DNA of 64,000 bases from Mermis nigrescens (GCA_036768485.1 JAVLUZ010000142.1:20798290-20862289); one strand, 5' to 3'. Counted from the first letter of the stretch, positions 46,601 through 56,053 are shown. Translations and numbers: made by a program. The notes: a model not told the origin generated them from the sequence alone.

Positions 46601-49600
46601 TGTACAATTAAGATTGTTAAATTAATTAATTAAACTTATTAATGTTCTATTTACTTTGAAAAAATGTACGTTTAGTACTGAAATAAAATTATCGATTAGA
46701 ATATAAGATGCTCTGTATTTCTTAAATTTAACACGATGGATGACTGTGATCTTTCAAATCCAGTAATCACTCTCTATTACAAACGAACGAGAGACCAATC
46801 TCATTTCGTATCTATTTATTACATTTTATTCCAAATATTACAATTATTATAAATTATAAGAAGAAATATTATTGCATATCATTACCTTATTTTATTTATT
46901 CGAATTTTTAGAAAACTAGGGATCAATCAACATCTGAAGTAATATTAAGCTGTTGATTAATTAAGCAACATTTTTTAATCATTCACGTTCACATATTTGC
47001 CTACCTTACCTACTACTCTTTAGTTGAGCAGGAAAATCGACGAAAAGTGAAGACGAGTAAATTATTTATCCGAAAAGAAATATTACGATATTTTTACTTG
47101 TATTTGATTCATTAAACTAAAACGATACGGCACGTATATATATATGAGGAATAAAAATAACAAGCAAATTCAATTATGCACATCAGAAATTTGTTCATCT
47201 GAGGGTAGGGCTCATTTCTGGAGCGGTAGGCTTCAGCGTAACATGACAAAAAAGCAAAGTTGTTACCAGTAGTAGAATCATACCTGGCAATAACCAATTT
47301 CAGGATATAAGTAAGCCAAGGCTCTTAGAACCCTTCTTAGCCGGGGCACTCCAACGCAATCTATATTGCAGTAGCAAACGTTAGTTGGCAATATCCGCAG
47401 TAAATCCTTTTCGATTTGCTTTGCTATTGAAGGTCTATCTCTATTCGCCGATTTAAGCAGATCATTATATTTGAATGTAGCTCTGAAACATAATAAGAAG
47501 TGCTCTTAATTAGTTTCAAAAACGATAAAATGGCTTTACTTTAGATTAATGATTTGAGAAACGCGCACGCAATAATGCAAGCTGATATTCTTGTTAGTTA
47601 AAAGATAATAATTATTATTTTGTAACTAGGCACAAAAAATAGTAGGATTTGACACTAAAACGAAAATTCGCAATGAAACAAATAAGACAATAACAAAATA
47701 ATCAAAATATGTGGTATTCTCAATTTCTAGATTTTGCGCATACATAACAATTTTTGATTAAAGCATAGTGAGCAAAAGTGCAGATTAGTCAAATTTCCGT
47801 TGTAGTTATTTATCCAGTATCTAACATATACGGATATTTAGAAGAATAATATATGGGACGACAACACAGAACAATTATACAATCATCAATATTATATTAC
47901 GAGTATATTACACGATTTCGTCGACAAACATCGATTCTTGCTTTGATGTGCAGGCTGAGCTAATACTCGTAAATATTTTAGAACAGCGTCTAACCAGAGT
48001 ATTAATAAGAAGCTGAATTATGAACTAATGAATTTCAGCTAGTAAGCCATTTATATGGACAGTAAACTTCAGATAACCTAGGACTTCAATGACGCCAACT
48101 TATGGATCATTTAGTAGAATTACAGCATTAATCGAAACTCAGACTGAATCAAAATTTTGACATCTGGACTGGATGATGAACCGATCCGCCAAACGATATA
48201 TTCATCATAAGCACTAAATGCTCTGCTGATAAAGATAAAGCTAAGCTTAATAATTTATTACTCTGTACGAGCGTAGAGCCATGGTACTAAATTCAGTTTG
48301 AGAGCGTTTCTCGCAAATTCTTACCTGCACGTTCGAAGAAAACTTATTGCTAAAAATACGAATACAATATGAAATGAGGAGAACATGCGCATACTTGCGT
48401 TTCTTCGCAATTGATCCACAAAGACGTGGCCAAATGTGTGGCCGCATGGAATGAGGGACGCCCTCCTTGTATATCATATCACACAACTTGTCAGACTTTG
48501 TCAGGATAAGATCAACCTTGTCCCACGTCAGTTCTCCGACTACTCTGGAATGAGTGAATTCCAAATGGGCAATCCATCTCAATTTATGTTGCGTTTGTTC
48601 TTCAAATGGCGTCGACAACAATTTGCTGCTTACGGGCTCAGGACCATCTTCCAATTCAACCTTAAAATAATAAGCTCAACAGCTTATTCGTGCAAATCAC
48701 AGTAATCCTAAGTGGCCGATATCTGTATTTGATTAGGTTTTTGTTTTTTAAAGTCACATTCTCCAGAACGAGTGTTCACACTACTAATTTTTATTTCTTG
48801 CCATCAGTGATAACATTGCGAAAATAACAACTGCAAGCATCTGATACTGCTTCCTTCAGGTTTTGCTTAAACGGTGGCAAGCGCGGAATTAGAGGGGGCG
48901 GTGGGCGGCCGCCACCCTGTCGTCAAAAAGTATTTCAGGGCACAGTTTTTTGATGATTTCAGCTATTTTTCATCACGCTTTTTCAATTTTTTCCGGCGCT
49001 TCGCGCCGGTAGTGTTCACTAATGACATTTACCGACTTACATGGCGCTTTGAAACTCTATTTTTAGTCAGAAGAATTGTTTATGTCTGAAACAAAGATTT
49101 TTTAGATCTTAAAATGATTTATCGTGTATTTTTCGGTGCTTTGCGCCGATTTTTGTACTAATTTTGTGTGTTTTTCGTAGAAATTAGGGAAAATTTCTAA
49201 CTTTTTTCAGATCACAAATGATTCTGTCTATCAAAAGAAGGCAAAAAAACCGATGCTTTAAACATATTGAACCGATTTTTGAGACTGTTAGGAAAATATG
49301 GCGTTACGCTCCCTGTCAGCAAATCCTGGATAGCTCTGGAAAGCTTCAACTTTTGCTTCGCCAACGTGTGATTTTGTCCAAACAAGACTTAAATTTCAAT
49401 TTCAATGGAAAAATAGATTAAAAAAAATTATGGTCAAAACAAATAAAAATAGATTTCACAAAAAAAAGATTCGTGTCTTAAGTGTGTAAGGAGATAACTC
49501 CCATGTTATTTAATCGCGTAAAATTTTTTTTACTATTGCAGTTGCAGAAAATTAAGATTTAGACCTTCTGCCCTAGAAATGATTCCAAGGCCTTCACAAT

Positions 49601-52600
49601 ACAATTATATTCATCAGGTACCTTAAATCCAAACTCATCATAGCGAACATGCTGATCAGGTTCTTCATCACTTCCAGCTGAACGGTCTGATTTTAGTACC
49701 GCGTTGTGTGGCCACATGGATTGAGTTAAAGCCGAAAAAGGTCCACATACATTTCCATCGGCTTCATTAGCGTTGCAGTTGCCAACCGGTATATTTTTCT
49801 CTGCTTTATTTATCGGGTAGTCCTTGTTAAATATTAAAAAGTCGTGCTTGCGGCTCGATTCAATACCAACTGAGGATCGGATACTAGCTTTAGAGGAGCC
49901 TAAGATAGTGAAAAATGAATTTATACTCGTATTTCAGCAGTTAGAATAATGAAAGCTTATGTTAGTTGGGATTATTTATACAATTTTTAGGATAAAATTC
50001 ACTGCAGCACAGCTGAAGCATCTCATGGGGCCGTGCTTAGGGGCTTAGCGGCCCTGGGCGAAACTTATTTTGGTGGCCCCATAATTCATAAAACTGGTAT
50101 TATATGCATCATAATTATCATTTATGTATCTCCTTTACAAATGTACCTATATGATCGCAGTTAGCATCCTACTGTAAATTTACTAACAAAATATTGTGCT
50201 ACGTTATTTAAAGTAGGTATCGTATGTGTTTTCTCAAATAATTTACCTAATTCGCGAATGATGAGATGCTTTATTACAAAATAACTTTCCTAGCTTGCTG
50301 AGCGGCAAATTGGTCAATCAATTGCGATAAATCTAACGAAGATGATAAATAATTTTCAATTGAAATAATCGATAGTGCACTTAGACGAGAATCAGTCATA
50401 GTTGACCGCAAATATGTCTCTTAATTTCAGTTTCGAGAAGGAGCGTTCTGCTGAAGCCACAGTAATAGGTATTGTAAGTAAAATTCTGAAAGCCCTTGCT
50501 TTTGCAACTTTTTAATGAGAAATAATGAATTTCAAAATAATAAAATATTATTTGAATTTATTAAAGACAATCATAAGATAGGATTTTTGTTTGTATTTCG
50601 TGAAACTTCTACATCAGGGTAACTGACAACGTTTAGGGTTTATGCGAATCTAGCTTATTCTTATTAAACAAGGTTAAAATCAATAAAACAAAATGAAAAT
50701 TGTTCATTAATATAAGATTTTCGGAATATGTAAAGCTTCACAGAAAATCAGGTGCATAGAGAGAAATACTGTAATATCAGAGGAACTTTATCGATAGAAA
50801 CAGATTAAAACGGCATTCATGTAGTATAACCATAAGCCTACATCCGTACGAGCAAATATGCACTACCGCGCACGACTCAGACAGATACACCTACATACGT
50901 GTATGACTGTCACTTATAAAATGCACCGATGGATTTTCGTCTGTTTCTGGACACGATTGCTGATTTAAATTCAACTTTTGTTAAGGCACGCTTATTATTT
51001 AAGGCAAAAATCTGGTGATGTCTCAACAGCTCCACCAGTCCCAACAGCCCAACCGTCCCACCGTCCCAACAGTTCCACGAAAAATCCTGACAGCCCCACC
51101 CGTCCCAACCCAACATCCCCATCAGTCCTAACAGCCCCACTAGTCCCAACAGCCTCACCGTCCCAACAGCCCCACTAATAATCTCAACAGCCCCACTGAA
51201 AATCCCAACAGCCCCACCAATCCCAACAGCCCCACCGTTCCAACAGCCCCACCGTCCCAACAGCCCCACCAGTAATCCCAGCAGCCCCACCATGACTGTA
51301 ATCGCTATTATACGAGAAATGCGTTTAGCTGCAGGTTTACATTTTCAGAATAACTCTCTCTACTTGAGAAACTGGTAGACCCGCCAGAATTGAAGCTTCA
51401 GCATTTTTGCGCAATCCGGGATTCTGCCTTATTCGAGTCACCTCGCCAGATTATCCTGCTCATTATGGTCTAGTTTAGACTGCCAGAAAAAAATGAAAAA
51501 TGTTTTAGTGAAAAAAGGAAAGATAAGTGTTAAAATTGAATGAAAATCGAAACTTCCACGCTAATCGGCTTCGAAATAGCCAGAAAATGTGGATTAGCGT
51601 AGTTTCTACGCTATGTTAACATTCATAACAGTTTTGAGGTCATTTTTGGCTCAAAACTCATTTTCCAGACCGGTCGTGCTGCGCATCTATGATTATAAGA
51701 GTGGGGCAGTTGGAAGCAACATTGGTAGCAAACAAATTATGCGGGCCTGGTGGGATGAAGTGACCGAGAAATGTGCTAAAAATAGAATTCTGGGGGTCTA
51801 CCATAATTTGGGGGATTTCCAGAATATCGGGTTGGGGGTTAAACCCAAAATATTCCCTCTCCCCACACTTATGTGTGGTTGGGATAGTGCGACTGTTGGA
51901 ACGGTAGGACTGCTGGAACGGTGGAACCGCTGGGATTGGTGGGGCTCTTGGGACTGGTGGGGATGTTGGGATTATTGGTGGGGCTGTTAAGACTGTGGGG
52001 CTGTTGGGACGGGTTGGGCTGTAGGGATTTTTGGTGGGGCTGTCGGGATGGTGGGGCTGTTGGGACGGTGAGCCTGTTGGGACTGGTGGGGCTGTTGAGA
52101 CACAATCAAAAATCTGCTGCCTTGTTCTCTATTTCTCCATACGCTACATGCATGAGCGGTGACATACACGCTGTATAGTTACGTGTTTACGGGACGGAAA
52201 TCTTGAGATCAAGTATAGCTCAGTCAGCATTTTCTTAAAAATGCAAGTTAAGATTTTAAACTGCTGTGTTTGCATTAGAATGGCGAAAAATTGATCCTTT
52301 TGAACGTATATATCGAATTATTGTATGAGGGCCGCCAAAAAATGAATTCTATACGGCATGCACTATAACTTTTTTAGCGGCCCTTAATTTTAGCGGCCCT
52401 GTGCGGCCGCACAGTTCGCCCCCCCCTAAGCACGGCTATGCATGTTTTTTTCAAAAACGAATCATCCGTCTGTCAAAAAGGTAATGAAAAGGCCTTGAGC
52501 GCACACCTGGGCGTGGGGGGTTTGGGGGTATGCACCCCCCAGAAACCGAAATACCCCCCCCCTCAGAATTCAATTTTTGAAAAATTTTTTCGTTTTTTTC

Positions 52601-53375
52601 GCGATTTTTTGATGCCAATGGATAGTGCTTGATGAGAAACGTCGAAAAATGGTGTTTTTATCGCCATACCACCATTTTTAAGGCCATTTTTTCACCTTCA
52701 AAAAATCTTGCACCCCCCCCAGAATTTTCTTGCTGCCCACGTCTGCTTGAGCGGACCTGATTCTGAATCTACATAAAATTGCATCACAGGTAAAAGTCAT
52801 GAAAGCTTTCTTTTCTTCTACAATTAAATGGTTTGCACTTTATTGAGGTTAATTTCAAATAAGGGACATGAAATTTTAGAAATTTTAAATAATAAACATA
52901 AAAAATAATTCACTTAATACATTGAATTGATTTGCATTAGCCGCCAGCTTACTGTCGAAAGATTTTGAAAATCGTGCTCAAACTAATTCGAAATATTGAC
53001 GCGCAAAGTGTTGACGATTATCAGCAGAGCCTGGTTTCAACATGTTTAGGCTTAAGCTAGGCCCAAGCTAGGTTTAAGCCATGCTTGAGCCAGGCCTGAG
53101 CCAGGCTTGAGCCAGGCTTGAGCCAAGTTTAAGCCTGGCCACGCTTGTTCAAACATTTAAGTCAGGTCTAAGCCCGGCTTAAGCCTAAACATATTGAAAC
53201 CAGGCCCAGATATTTAACCGAATCACTATTTTTTACCCATCGCAGCACGGTCATCTTGTGCTTCATCCTCATCATCGTCAGCAGTCAACGTTTCGGCAAT
53301 TTTTGCCTCCCTACCCTTTCGATATCGAGCTGATGAAGATCTTGATCTTCTATTGTCCTTCGACATAAAGGACAT
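28426..53375 (-). CDS. SGSM3: SGSM3-like TBC-SH3-RUN RabGAP, twelve exons, about 863 residues
   Basis: Exons (minus) are 53375-53237, 49899-49622, 48660-48395, 47482-47284, 45239-44903, 44123-43859, 42831-42597, 42165-42038, 38149-37993, 36641-36507, 35994-35783 and 28666-28426. All phases agree. Order: conserved N-terminal motif [13 protein letters not shown] and YDEFGFK (about 95-139); TBC domain (about 205-410) with Arg finger in IEKDLLR (about R257) and Gln finger in YCQG (Q294); linker; SH3 (about 595-655, [11 protein letters not shown] and [14 protein letters not shown]); RUN (about 670-850). The family switches off Rab GTPases (human RabGAP-5/SGSM3 acts on Rab5) and links them to RUN and SH3 partners; the catalytic fingers suggest an active GAP. 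Human SGSM3 is about 750 residues, the extra length being mainly N-terminal. Intron 8 is GC-AG. Helitron copies 5 and 4 lie in introns 8 and 11. Exon 1 is the least certain. Confidence 0.92.
28746..29351 (+). mobile_element. hAT MITE, CAGTGGCGGATCTAGG family, 606 bp
   Basis: Left end CAGTGGCGGATCTAGG, right end ATCCGCCCCTG. Perfect duplications AGCATGGC lie at 28738-28745 and 29352-29359. It is the full-length reference for the interrupted copy at 33340. In the last SGSM3-like intron. Confidence 0.92.
29354..29590 (+). repeat. Dispersed repeat, CACGTGCATGTCTG family
   Basis: GCATGGCCGATCTGGGGG at the left, CCCACATGCATGTTTGG at the right, with the family's central landmarks. It abuts the hAT MITE whose target duplication lies in it, so the MITE inserted at the edge of this repeat. 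Confidence 0.65.
29682..30372 (-). repeat. Foldback 3' module of Helitron copy 4
   Basis: Arms are CTAGCAGAGAAAAATGCTCC (29682) and its imperfect complement ending at 30372. The loop sequence is unlike that of copies 1-3, so the central part evolves faster than the arms. Confidence 0.7.
29682..32155 (-). mobile_element. Helitron-like element, copy 4, in SGSM3-like intron 11
   Basis: Minus orientation: 5' end TCATAGATAGCGC at 32155 after A; 3' end CTCTGCTAG at 29682, followed by T. The body keeps the TGTAAACTTTACA palindromes but is the most diverged copy. No long ORF. Same strand as the host gene. Confidence 0.8.
32156..33331. other. Intronic stretch, nothing recognised
   Basis: Sequence of the last SGSM3-like intron between Helitron copy 4 and the next MITE. 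No exon-like motif or shared repeat found. Confidence 0.4.
33340..34394 (+). mobile_element. hAT MITE, CAGTGGCGGATCTAGG family, hosting another hAT MITE
   Basis: Left end CAGTGGCGGATCTAGG, right end TTCGCCCCTG, duplications GGCGTAGT at 33332-33339 and 34395-34402. Removing the nested element and one duplication leaves about 600 bp, matching the 606-bp copy at 28746. Confidence 0.92.
33779..34225 (+). mobile_element. hAT MITE, CAGTGTTTTTTTTGTAC family, 447 bp, nested
   Basis: Ends CAGTGTTTTTTTATTTGTAC and a right end reading ACCGTG, perfect duplications CTTCCAGG (33771-33778, 34226-34233). It is the inverted counterpart of the 15553-15998 copy (446 bp) and shares its internal blocks, so the family has a stable length. 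Confidence 0.92.
34398..35215. mobile_element. Foldback with minisatellite arms (CTTCTTCGAATGTCCCA type)
   Basis: The left arm (about 34405-34720) carries degenerate units such as CTTCCTCGCATG and CTTCCTCGAATGTTCCACC. The right arm (about 35040-35215) carries the same units on the opposite strand (GTGGGACATTCGAAGAAGTA). No ORF of known type lies between them. The whole sits in SGSM3-like intron 11. Confidence 0.6.
35783..35994 (-). CDS. SGSM3: SGSM3-like exon 11: RUN domain
   Basis: Acceptor TTTATAG/GTT, donor CTTTG/GTATAC (phase 2). It encodes [20 protein letters not shown], then [20 protein letters not shown]. Confidence 0.95.
36507..36641 (-). CDS. SGSM3: SGSM3-like exon 10: start of RUN domain
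   Basis: Acceptor TCTTTAG/ATC, donor GAAGAA/GTAGTT. It encodes [20 protein letters not shown] and [14 protein letters not shown]. Confidence 0.93.
37993..38149 (-). CDS. SGSM3: SGSM3-like exon 9: second half of SH3
   Basis: Acceptor AACTTAG/G, donor AACGAA/GTGATA (phase 0). It encodes [20 protein letters not shown] and [18 protein letters not shown], the SH3 core including its conserved Trp and the GxFP..V motif. Confidence 0.95.
38549..38716. repeat. Tandem duplication of about 84 bp in SGSM3-like intron 8
   Basis: Two adjacent copies share TTTCAGTGATTGATCGAAGC, AGTAAAAATGAATT and CACACATATCGCTATTTAAG, at about 38549-38632 and 38633-38716, differing by a few bases. They lie just outside the 3' end of Helitron copy 5. 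Confidence 0.85.
38743..39347 (-). repeat. Foldback 3' module of Helitron copy 5
   Basis: Arms CTAGCAAAGAAAAATGCTCC (38743) and its complement ending CTTTGCTAG (39347). The loop is shorter than in copies 1-3. Confidence 0.75.
38743..41770 (-). mobile_element. Helitron-like element, copy 5, in the GC-AG intron of SGSM3-like gene
   Basis: Minus orientation: 5' end TCATAGGTAGCGC at 41770 after A; 3' end CTTTGCTAG at 38743, followed by T. The body is nearly identical to copy 3 over about 1.5 kb. No replicase ORF. Confidence 0.85.
42038..42165 (-). CDS. SGSM3: SGSM3-like exon 8: first half of SH3, GC donor
   Basis: Acceptor TTCATAG/GCA in phase 0. It encodes [13 protein letters not shown] and [18 protein letters not shown]. 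The only donor that keeps frame with exon 9 is CTTCAG/GCAAAA, a GC-AG intron (phase 2). There is no GT at the required position and the frame stops 7 codons further on. Confidence 0.88.
42597..42831 (-). CDS. SGSM3: SGSM3-like exon 7: basic linker and helix
   Basis: Acceptor TTTACAG/G, donor TTGCAG/GTGCGT (phase 0). It begins with an Arg cluster (RRRLRRSQS), then [20 protein letters not shown], conserved upstream of the SH3. Confidence 0.92.
43859..44123 (-). CDS. SGSM3: SGSM3-like exon 6: post-TBC linker
   Basis: Acceptor GTTAAG/GC, donor AATAG/GTTTGT (phase 2). It encodes [20 protein letters not shown] and [13 protein letters not shown], a stretch conserved after the TBC domain in SGSM3. 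Confidence 0.93.
44195..44380 (+). mobile_element. MITE of the CATGTAACGG family, left end degraded
   Basis: Landmarks GGATCCCCCACCC, AAATCGGACGTCCCC, AAAATTGGAGGTCATAC and TTTCGAGCCGTTACATGTA match the copies at 15342 and 55838. In an SGSM3-like intron. Confidence 0.7.
44903..45239 (-). CDS. SGSM3: SGSM3-like exon 5: TBC C-terminal half
   Basis: Acceptor TTCAAG/GGT, donor TTAG/GTAGGA (phase 1). It starts [20 protein letters not shown] and includes [18 protein letters not shown] and [11 protein letters not shown], the last TBC motifs. Confidence 0.95.
45938..46109 (+). mobile_element. Short hAT-type MITE, 172 bp
   Basis: Starts CATACATGGGCAGCAGC, ends GCCCATGTGTG. Flanks ATGCTGAG (45930-45937) and ATGCTAAG (46110-46117) form an 8-bp duplication with one mismatch. 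It resembles the 171-bp element at 20393. In an SGSM3-like intron. Confidence 0.8.
47284..47482 (-). CDS. SGSM3: SGSM3-like exon 4: TBC Arg and Gln fingers
   Basis: Acceptor TTTCAG/A, donor TGCCAG/GTATGA. It encodes [17 protein letters not shown] (IxxDxxR arginine finger), [20 protein letters not shown] and ends YCQ, with the invariant Gly in the next exon. The intron therefore splits the glutamine-finger motif YCQG. Confidence 0.95.
48395..48660 (-). CDS. SGSM3: SGSM3-like exon 3: start of TBC domain
   Basis: Acceptor TTTTAAG/GTT, donor CGCAA/GTATGC (phase 2). It contains [20 protein letters not shown] and [20 protein letters not shown], the TBC entry motif (G-hydrophobic-P, R, W). Confidence 0.95.
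49622..49899 (-). CDS. SGSM3: SGSM3-like exon 2: conserved N-terminal motif
   Basis: Acceptor TATCTTAG/GC, donor TTTAAG/GTACCT (phase 0). After a Ser-rich start it encodes [19 protein letters not shown] and ends RYDEFGFK, matching the start of vertebrate SGSM3. Not obvious as an ORF because it lacks a usable ATG near its start. Confidence 0.88.
50275..50512 (-). pseudogene. hAT transposase dimerisation domain, degraded
   Basis: The minus strand reads [20 protein letters not shown], then after one frameshift [20 protein letters not shown] and [13 protein letters not shown]. This is the C-terminal hAT dimerisation region (the A-S-x-E-R-x-F-S signature) of ZMYM1-like hAT transposases. The catalytic core was not found, so the copy is dead. 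Confidence 0.82.
50990..52110. mobile_element. Foldback with minisatellite arms (CCCAACAGCCCCACC units)
   Basis: Left arm 51030-51292 is a tandem array of about 17-18 bp units CCCAACAGCCCCACC(G/A)T. Right arm 51886-52104 is the same array on the other strand (GGTGGGGCTGTTGGGA). Outer edges also match inverted (AAAATCTGGTGATGTCTCAA versus the complement near 52105). The middle carries a diverged MITE-like piece. Arms of internal tandem repeats recall Drosophila FB elements. Predicted peptides here are artefacts of the array. Confidence 0.75.
52502..52745 (-). mobile_element. hAT MITE, CATACGTGGGCAGC family, 244 bp
   Basis: Plus-strand ends CACACCTGGGCGTG and CTGCCCACGTCTG; perfect 8-bp duplications CTTGAGCG at 52494-52501 and 52746-52753. 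In SGSM3-like intron 1. Confidence 0.92.
53035..53218. repeat. Palindromic element with AGGCTTGAGCC tandem core
   Basis: The left end GCCTGGTTTCAACATGTTTA is mirrored by the complement at 53190-53215 (TAAACATATTGAAACCAGGC). Between them run units of the type CCAGGCTTGAG or CTTAAGCC, about 11 bp each. The whole 180 bp can fold on itself. It lies about 20 bases from the donor side of tentative SGSM3-like exon 1. Confidence 0.8.
53237..53375 (-). CDS. SGSM3: SGSM3-like exon 1 (tentative): Arg/Ser-rich, acidic N-terminus
   Basis: ATG at 53375, then [20 protein letters not shown] and an acidic [12 protein letters not shown] stretch. The donor ATGG/GTAAAA gives phase 1, exactly what exon 2 needs (G/GC gives Gly). 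No homologue of this segment is known to me. An overlapping frame from a good acceptor at 53394 reads as a zinc-knuckle-like peptide (see findings), so the assignment is open. Confidence 0.5.
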
Positions 53376-53695
53376 GACTTTTCAACGAGGATTCCTGTAA
53401 AGGCAAATAAGGTAAAAAGTGTTCGAGAACAAATCGAAAATTGAGCCTATTGAATAGTGAACCAAAATTTTTTTGCAAAAATGCTTGAAATCAATTAGCT
53501 TTTTCCTTTTCTCATTAGCACAAATTTTTTGAGGGCTGTTCGGCTCAGTCGACTTCTATGACTGACCACTCGTCTCGAAGGTACTGGGACTGAATCCAGT
53601 CTAGTCCGACGGCGCATTTTCACAACCGGACATGCTCAAGAGAGGCTTGCTGGTACAGATCACCAGAATTTTTTGGCGGGTTTTTGGGTCTAGAC

Positions 53696-53954
53696 CACAC
53701 CTGGGCGTGAGGGGATTTGGGGTATGCAAACCCCCCCCAAGAAACCAAAATACCCCCCAGAAATCAAAATACCCCCAGAATTCAATTTATGAACATTTTT
53801 TGTTTTTTTTCGCAATTTTTTGATGCCAATGGATAGTGCTCGATGAGAAACGTTGAAAAATTGTGTTTTTTCGCCATACCACCATTCTTTAAGGCCATTT
53901 TTTGACCTTTAAAAAATCTTGCAGCCTCCAGAATTTTGGTGCTGCCCACGTATG
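53696..53954 (-). mobile_element. hAT MITE, CATACGTGGGCAGC family, 259 bp
   Basis: Perfect 8-bp duplications GTCTAGAC at 53688-53695 and 53955-53962; ends CACACCTGGGCGTG and GCCCACGTATG. Confidence 0.92.
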
Positions 53955-53962
53955 GTCTAGAC

Positions 53963-55837
53963 CCCTAGAATGAGAAAAATGGAAAAAAATTTGGGGAAAA
54001 GACAAAATCAAGGTTAAAAATGGATCAGAACAAAAAACTTTTTGCAAAAGCGCGGAGGATTAGGTAGTGAAATAGTAATTTGATTTATTAGTCTAAGCGT
54101 TCTTGATTCCCATAATTTTAACCAGGCACTTAGCCTTCTGAATTCAGGAGGACCCCAAAACTTTCAGTTCAAGAACTTTTCAACAAATAAGAGTATTTTA
54201 AGTTGAAAAAAAACAATTTGATTTTACGACCGTGATAAATCGAGCAGACAGAAACATTGACCAATGTCAACACTATGCACGATTCATGAAAAGCCTACCA
54301 AGTCCAAGTTTAAATGCGTACATGGATGGATTACGAATCAAGTTAAAAACATAAAGACGAGCATGGTTCTCAGGGTTTTTATAAGATATTCGTTGAATTT
54401 TAGGGTCTCAGAAATCCGACATAAGAAAAAATCTTGACAGCACAAGTAAGATGACATATGAATGCAAGAGAAATAGATATATCAATTAAGTAAGTATATG
54501 CGTCTGCCGTTGAGAATGTTGCTGCGCTACGAAATCATTTATGTTACCGTATCTATGCAAAACTACATTGCCCGCCTTTTGTATATATACAACTAACTGT
54601 AGGGACAAGTAAGGAAATGTAGTACTGCTGCTTCGTGGAACAGTGTTTAGCATCAATGCACCATTCGTTACGTCAATAGCAAGCTGCCCGACGCTCGTCG
54701 AACATTTTATTGACTTTTTCGGTTCTTTCTAGCATACTCTACGAAATCCAAGCAATAGCATATTACAAAGGAGCATGGATGCTTCTTAAAATGCGCCATG
54801 CATCCCCTAGGCGCAGAACCGCGTCCACTACGTACGCATATTGCAAGCTCATTAAATTGAACTTTGTTTTTAGTTCACTGAGCAGTGATTACCGCGTCGT
54901 TAATTTCAGGCTCTGAAGCAGCTTTAACCGACAAAAAATATTTTGTACATATGCAGGAAGAAGAAGAACGAAAGTGATATGAAGAACCGAAAGATGTGTA
55001 GCTCAAGCTGATGACTATCATTCGAAAGAATAATGTAAAGATCACCTGAGTAATGCCAACTCAGCGCAGCTGCCAGCCTCAAAGCAAACCAGCAATCATC
55101 AATCATTTAGAATCTTTGAATCACCACGCACATTTGTCCGAATGACCAAAATTTGAAATTTCGGCATAATAATATAGATATATTACAAAAAACTTGTAGG
55201 AATGAAAAATATAATTGATAAAAATAAAGAAAACGGTGAAATGCAATGTGCGATGTTTAAGACAAAACACATAATAAAGCGCAAATCGAGCTTTATGAGC
55301 AGCGAAGCTGACTGGATAAAATGTGTTTTTTGTCTCATTTCGAGAAAAAAGCTTCCTATAGAAAAAATGACAGACCGCTTCGAGAACGCATAAAACGGAG
55401 TTTATTCTTACAGCCTGCTGCACTTTTAACTATGTCTTTATTTTTTATATTGTTGTTCATTTTTTCTTTTTACTCAGTACTTTCTTTTTATTTATCTATT
55501 TATTTATTCATTTATTTATTATTTTTTCTATATTTTCTTTCTTCTTTTTCGTATTGATAACTTCTTACTATTTCAAAATTGCACGGCAAGACATTAAAAC
55601 TTTTAGTGTCAACTTTACACACTTACTGTTCGTTCGGAATCGAACTTACAGCGATATAAAAAACGGAAAAAATAACTTTTCATAATAAAGATATCACTTT
55701 GACAAAATAGTATATTTTGATTTCAATTAGCCAGCTGTATAGGTGGACCTGGGACATGAAATGAGAAGGTCAAAAATTGAAACGAATGTGCAACATTATA
55801 TTCGCAGAAACGCGATACTATACTACTATATGCATAC
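53963..55837. other. Upstream region of SGSM3-like gene, nothing recognised
   Basis: No exon, repeat family or promoter element could be identified. About 55420-55560 is T-rich low-complexity sequence (TTTATTTATT runs) whose hydrophobic translation is not a gene. Confidence 0.4.
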
Positions 55838-56053
55838 ATGTAACAGGGGGGATGGGGGGATTCCTGACCCAAAGTAAAACGTCCCCCCATCCCCCCAGAG
55901 CCAGAAAATGTTTGACCTCCCCGATGTTTGGAAAAAAATCAAATTTTTAGGCCGCTTTTAGGCGTTTTTCGCCGTTTTTAACCAAAAATTGGAGGTCATT
56001 CACCCCTCCCCTCCTAAAAATGGCCGGGACCCCCACAATTTCGAGCCGTTACA
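55838..56053 (+). mobile_element. MITE of the CATGTAACGG family, about 216 bp
   Basis: Left CATGTAACAGGGGGGATGGG, right TTTCGAGCCGTTACAT, with AAAAATTGGAGGTCATTC inside. It is the best uninterrupted copy of the family in the window. Confidence 0.75.

Larger units (their letters stand above)
50032..52436 (-). mobile_element. hAT transposon remnant with long GCCGTGCTTAGGGG ends
   Basis: GCCGTGCTTAGGGGC opens the element and its complement CCCCTAAGCACGGC closes it, with GCGGCCCTG-like subterminal blocks at both sides. A decayed hAT transposase C-terminus lies inside. A foldback minisatellite element interrupts it at 50990-52110. No clear target duplication was found. It occupies most of SGSM3-like intron 1. 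Confidence 0.7.

Noticed and set aside
50910..52178. Several Gly/Leu/Trp- and Pro/Ser-rich ORFs
   Set aside because: All are translations of the CCCAACAGCCCCACC minisatellite in different frames.
55321..55557. Hydrophobic ORF resembling a multi-pass membrane peptide
   Set aside because: It is encoded by T-rich low-complexity DNA and has no splice or start support.
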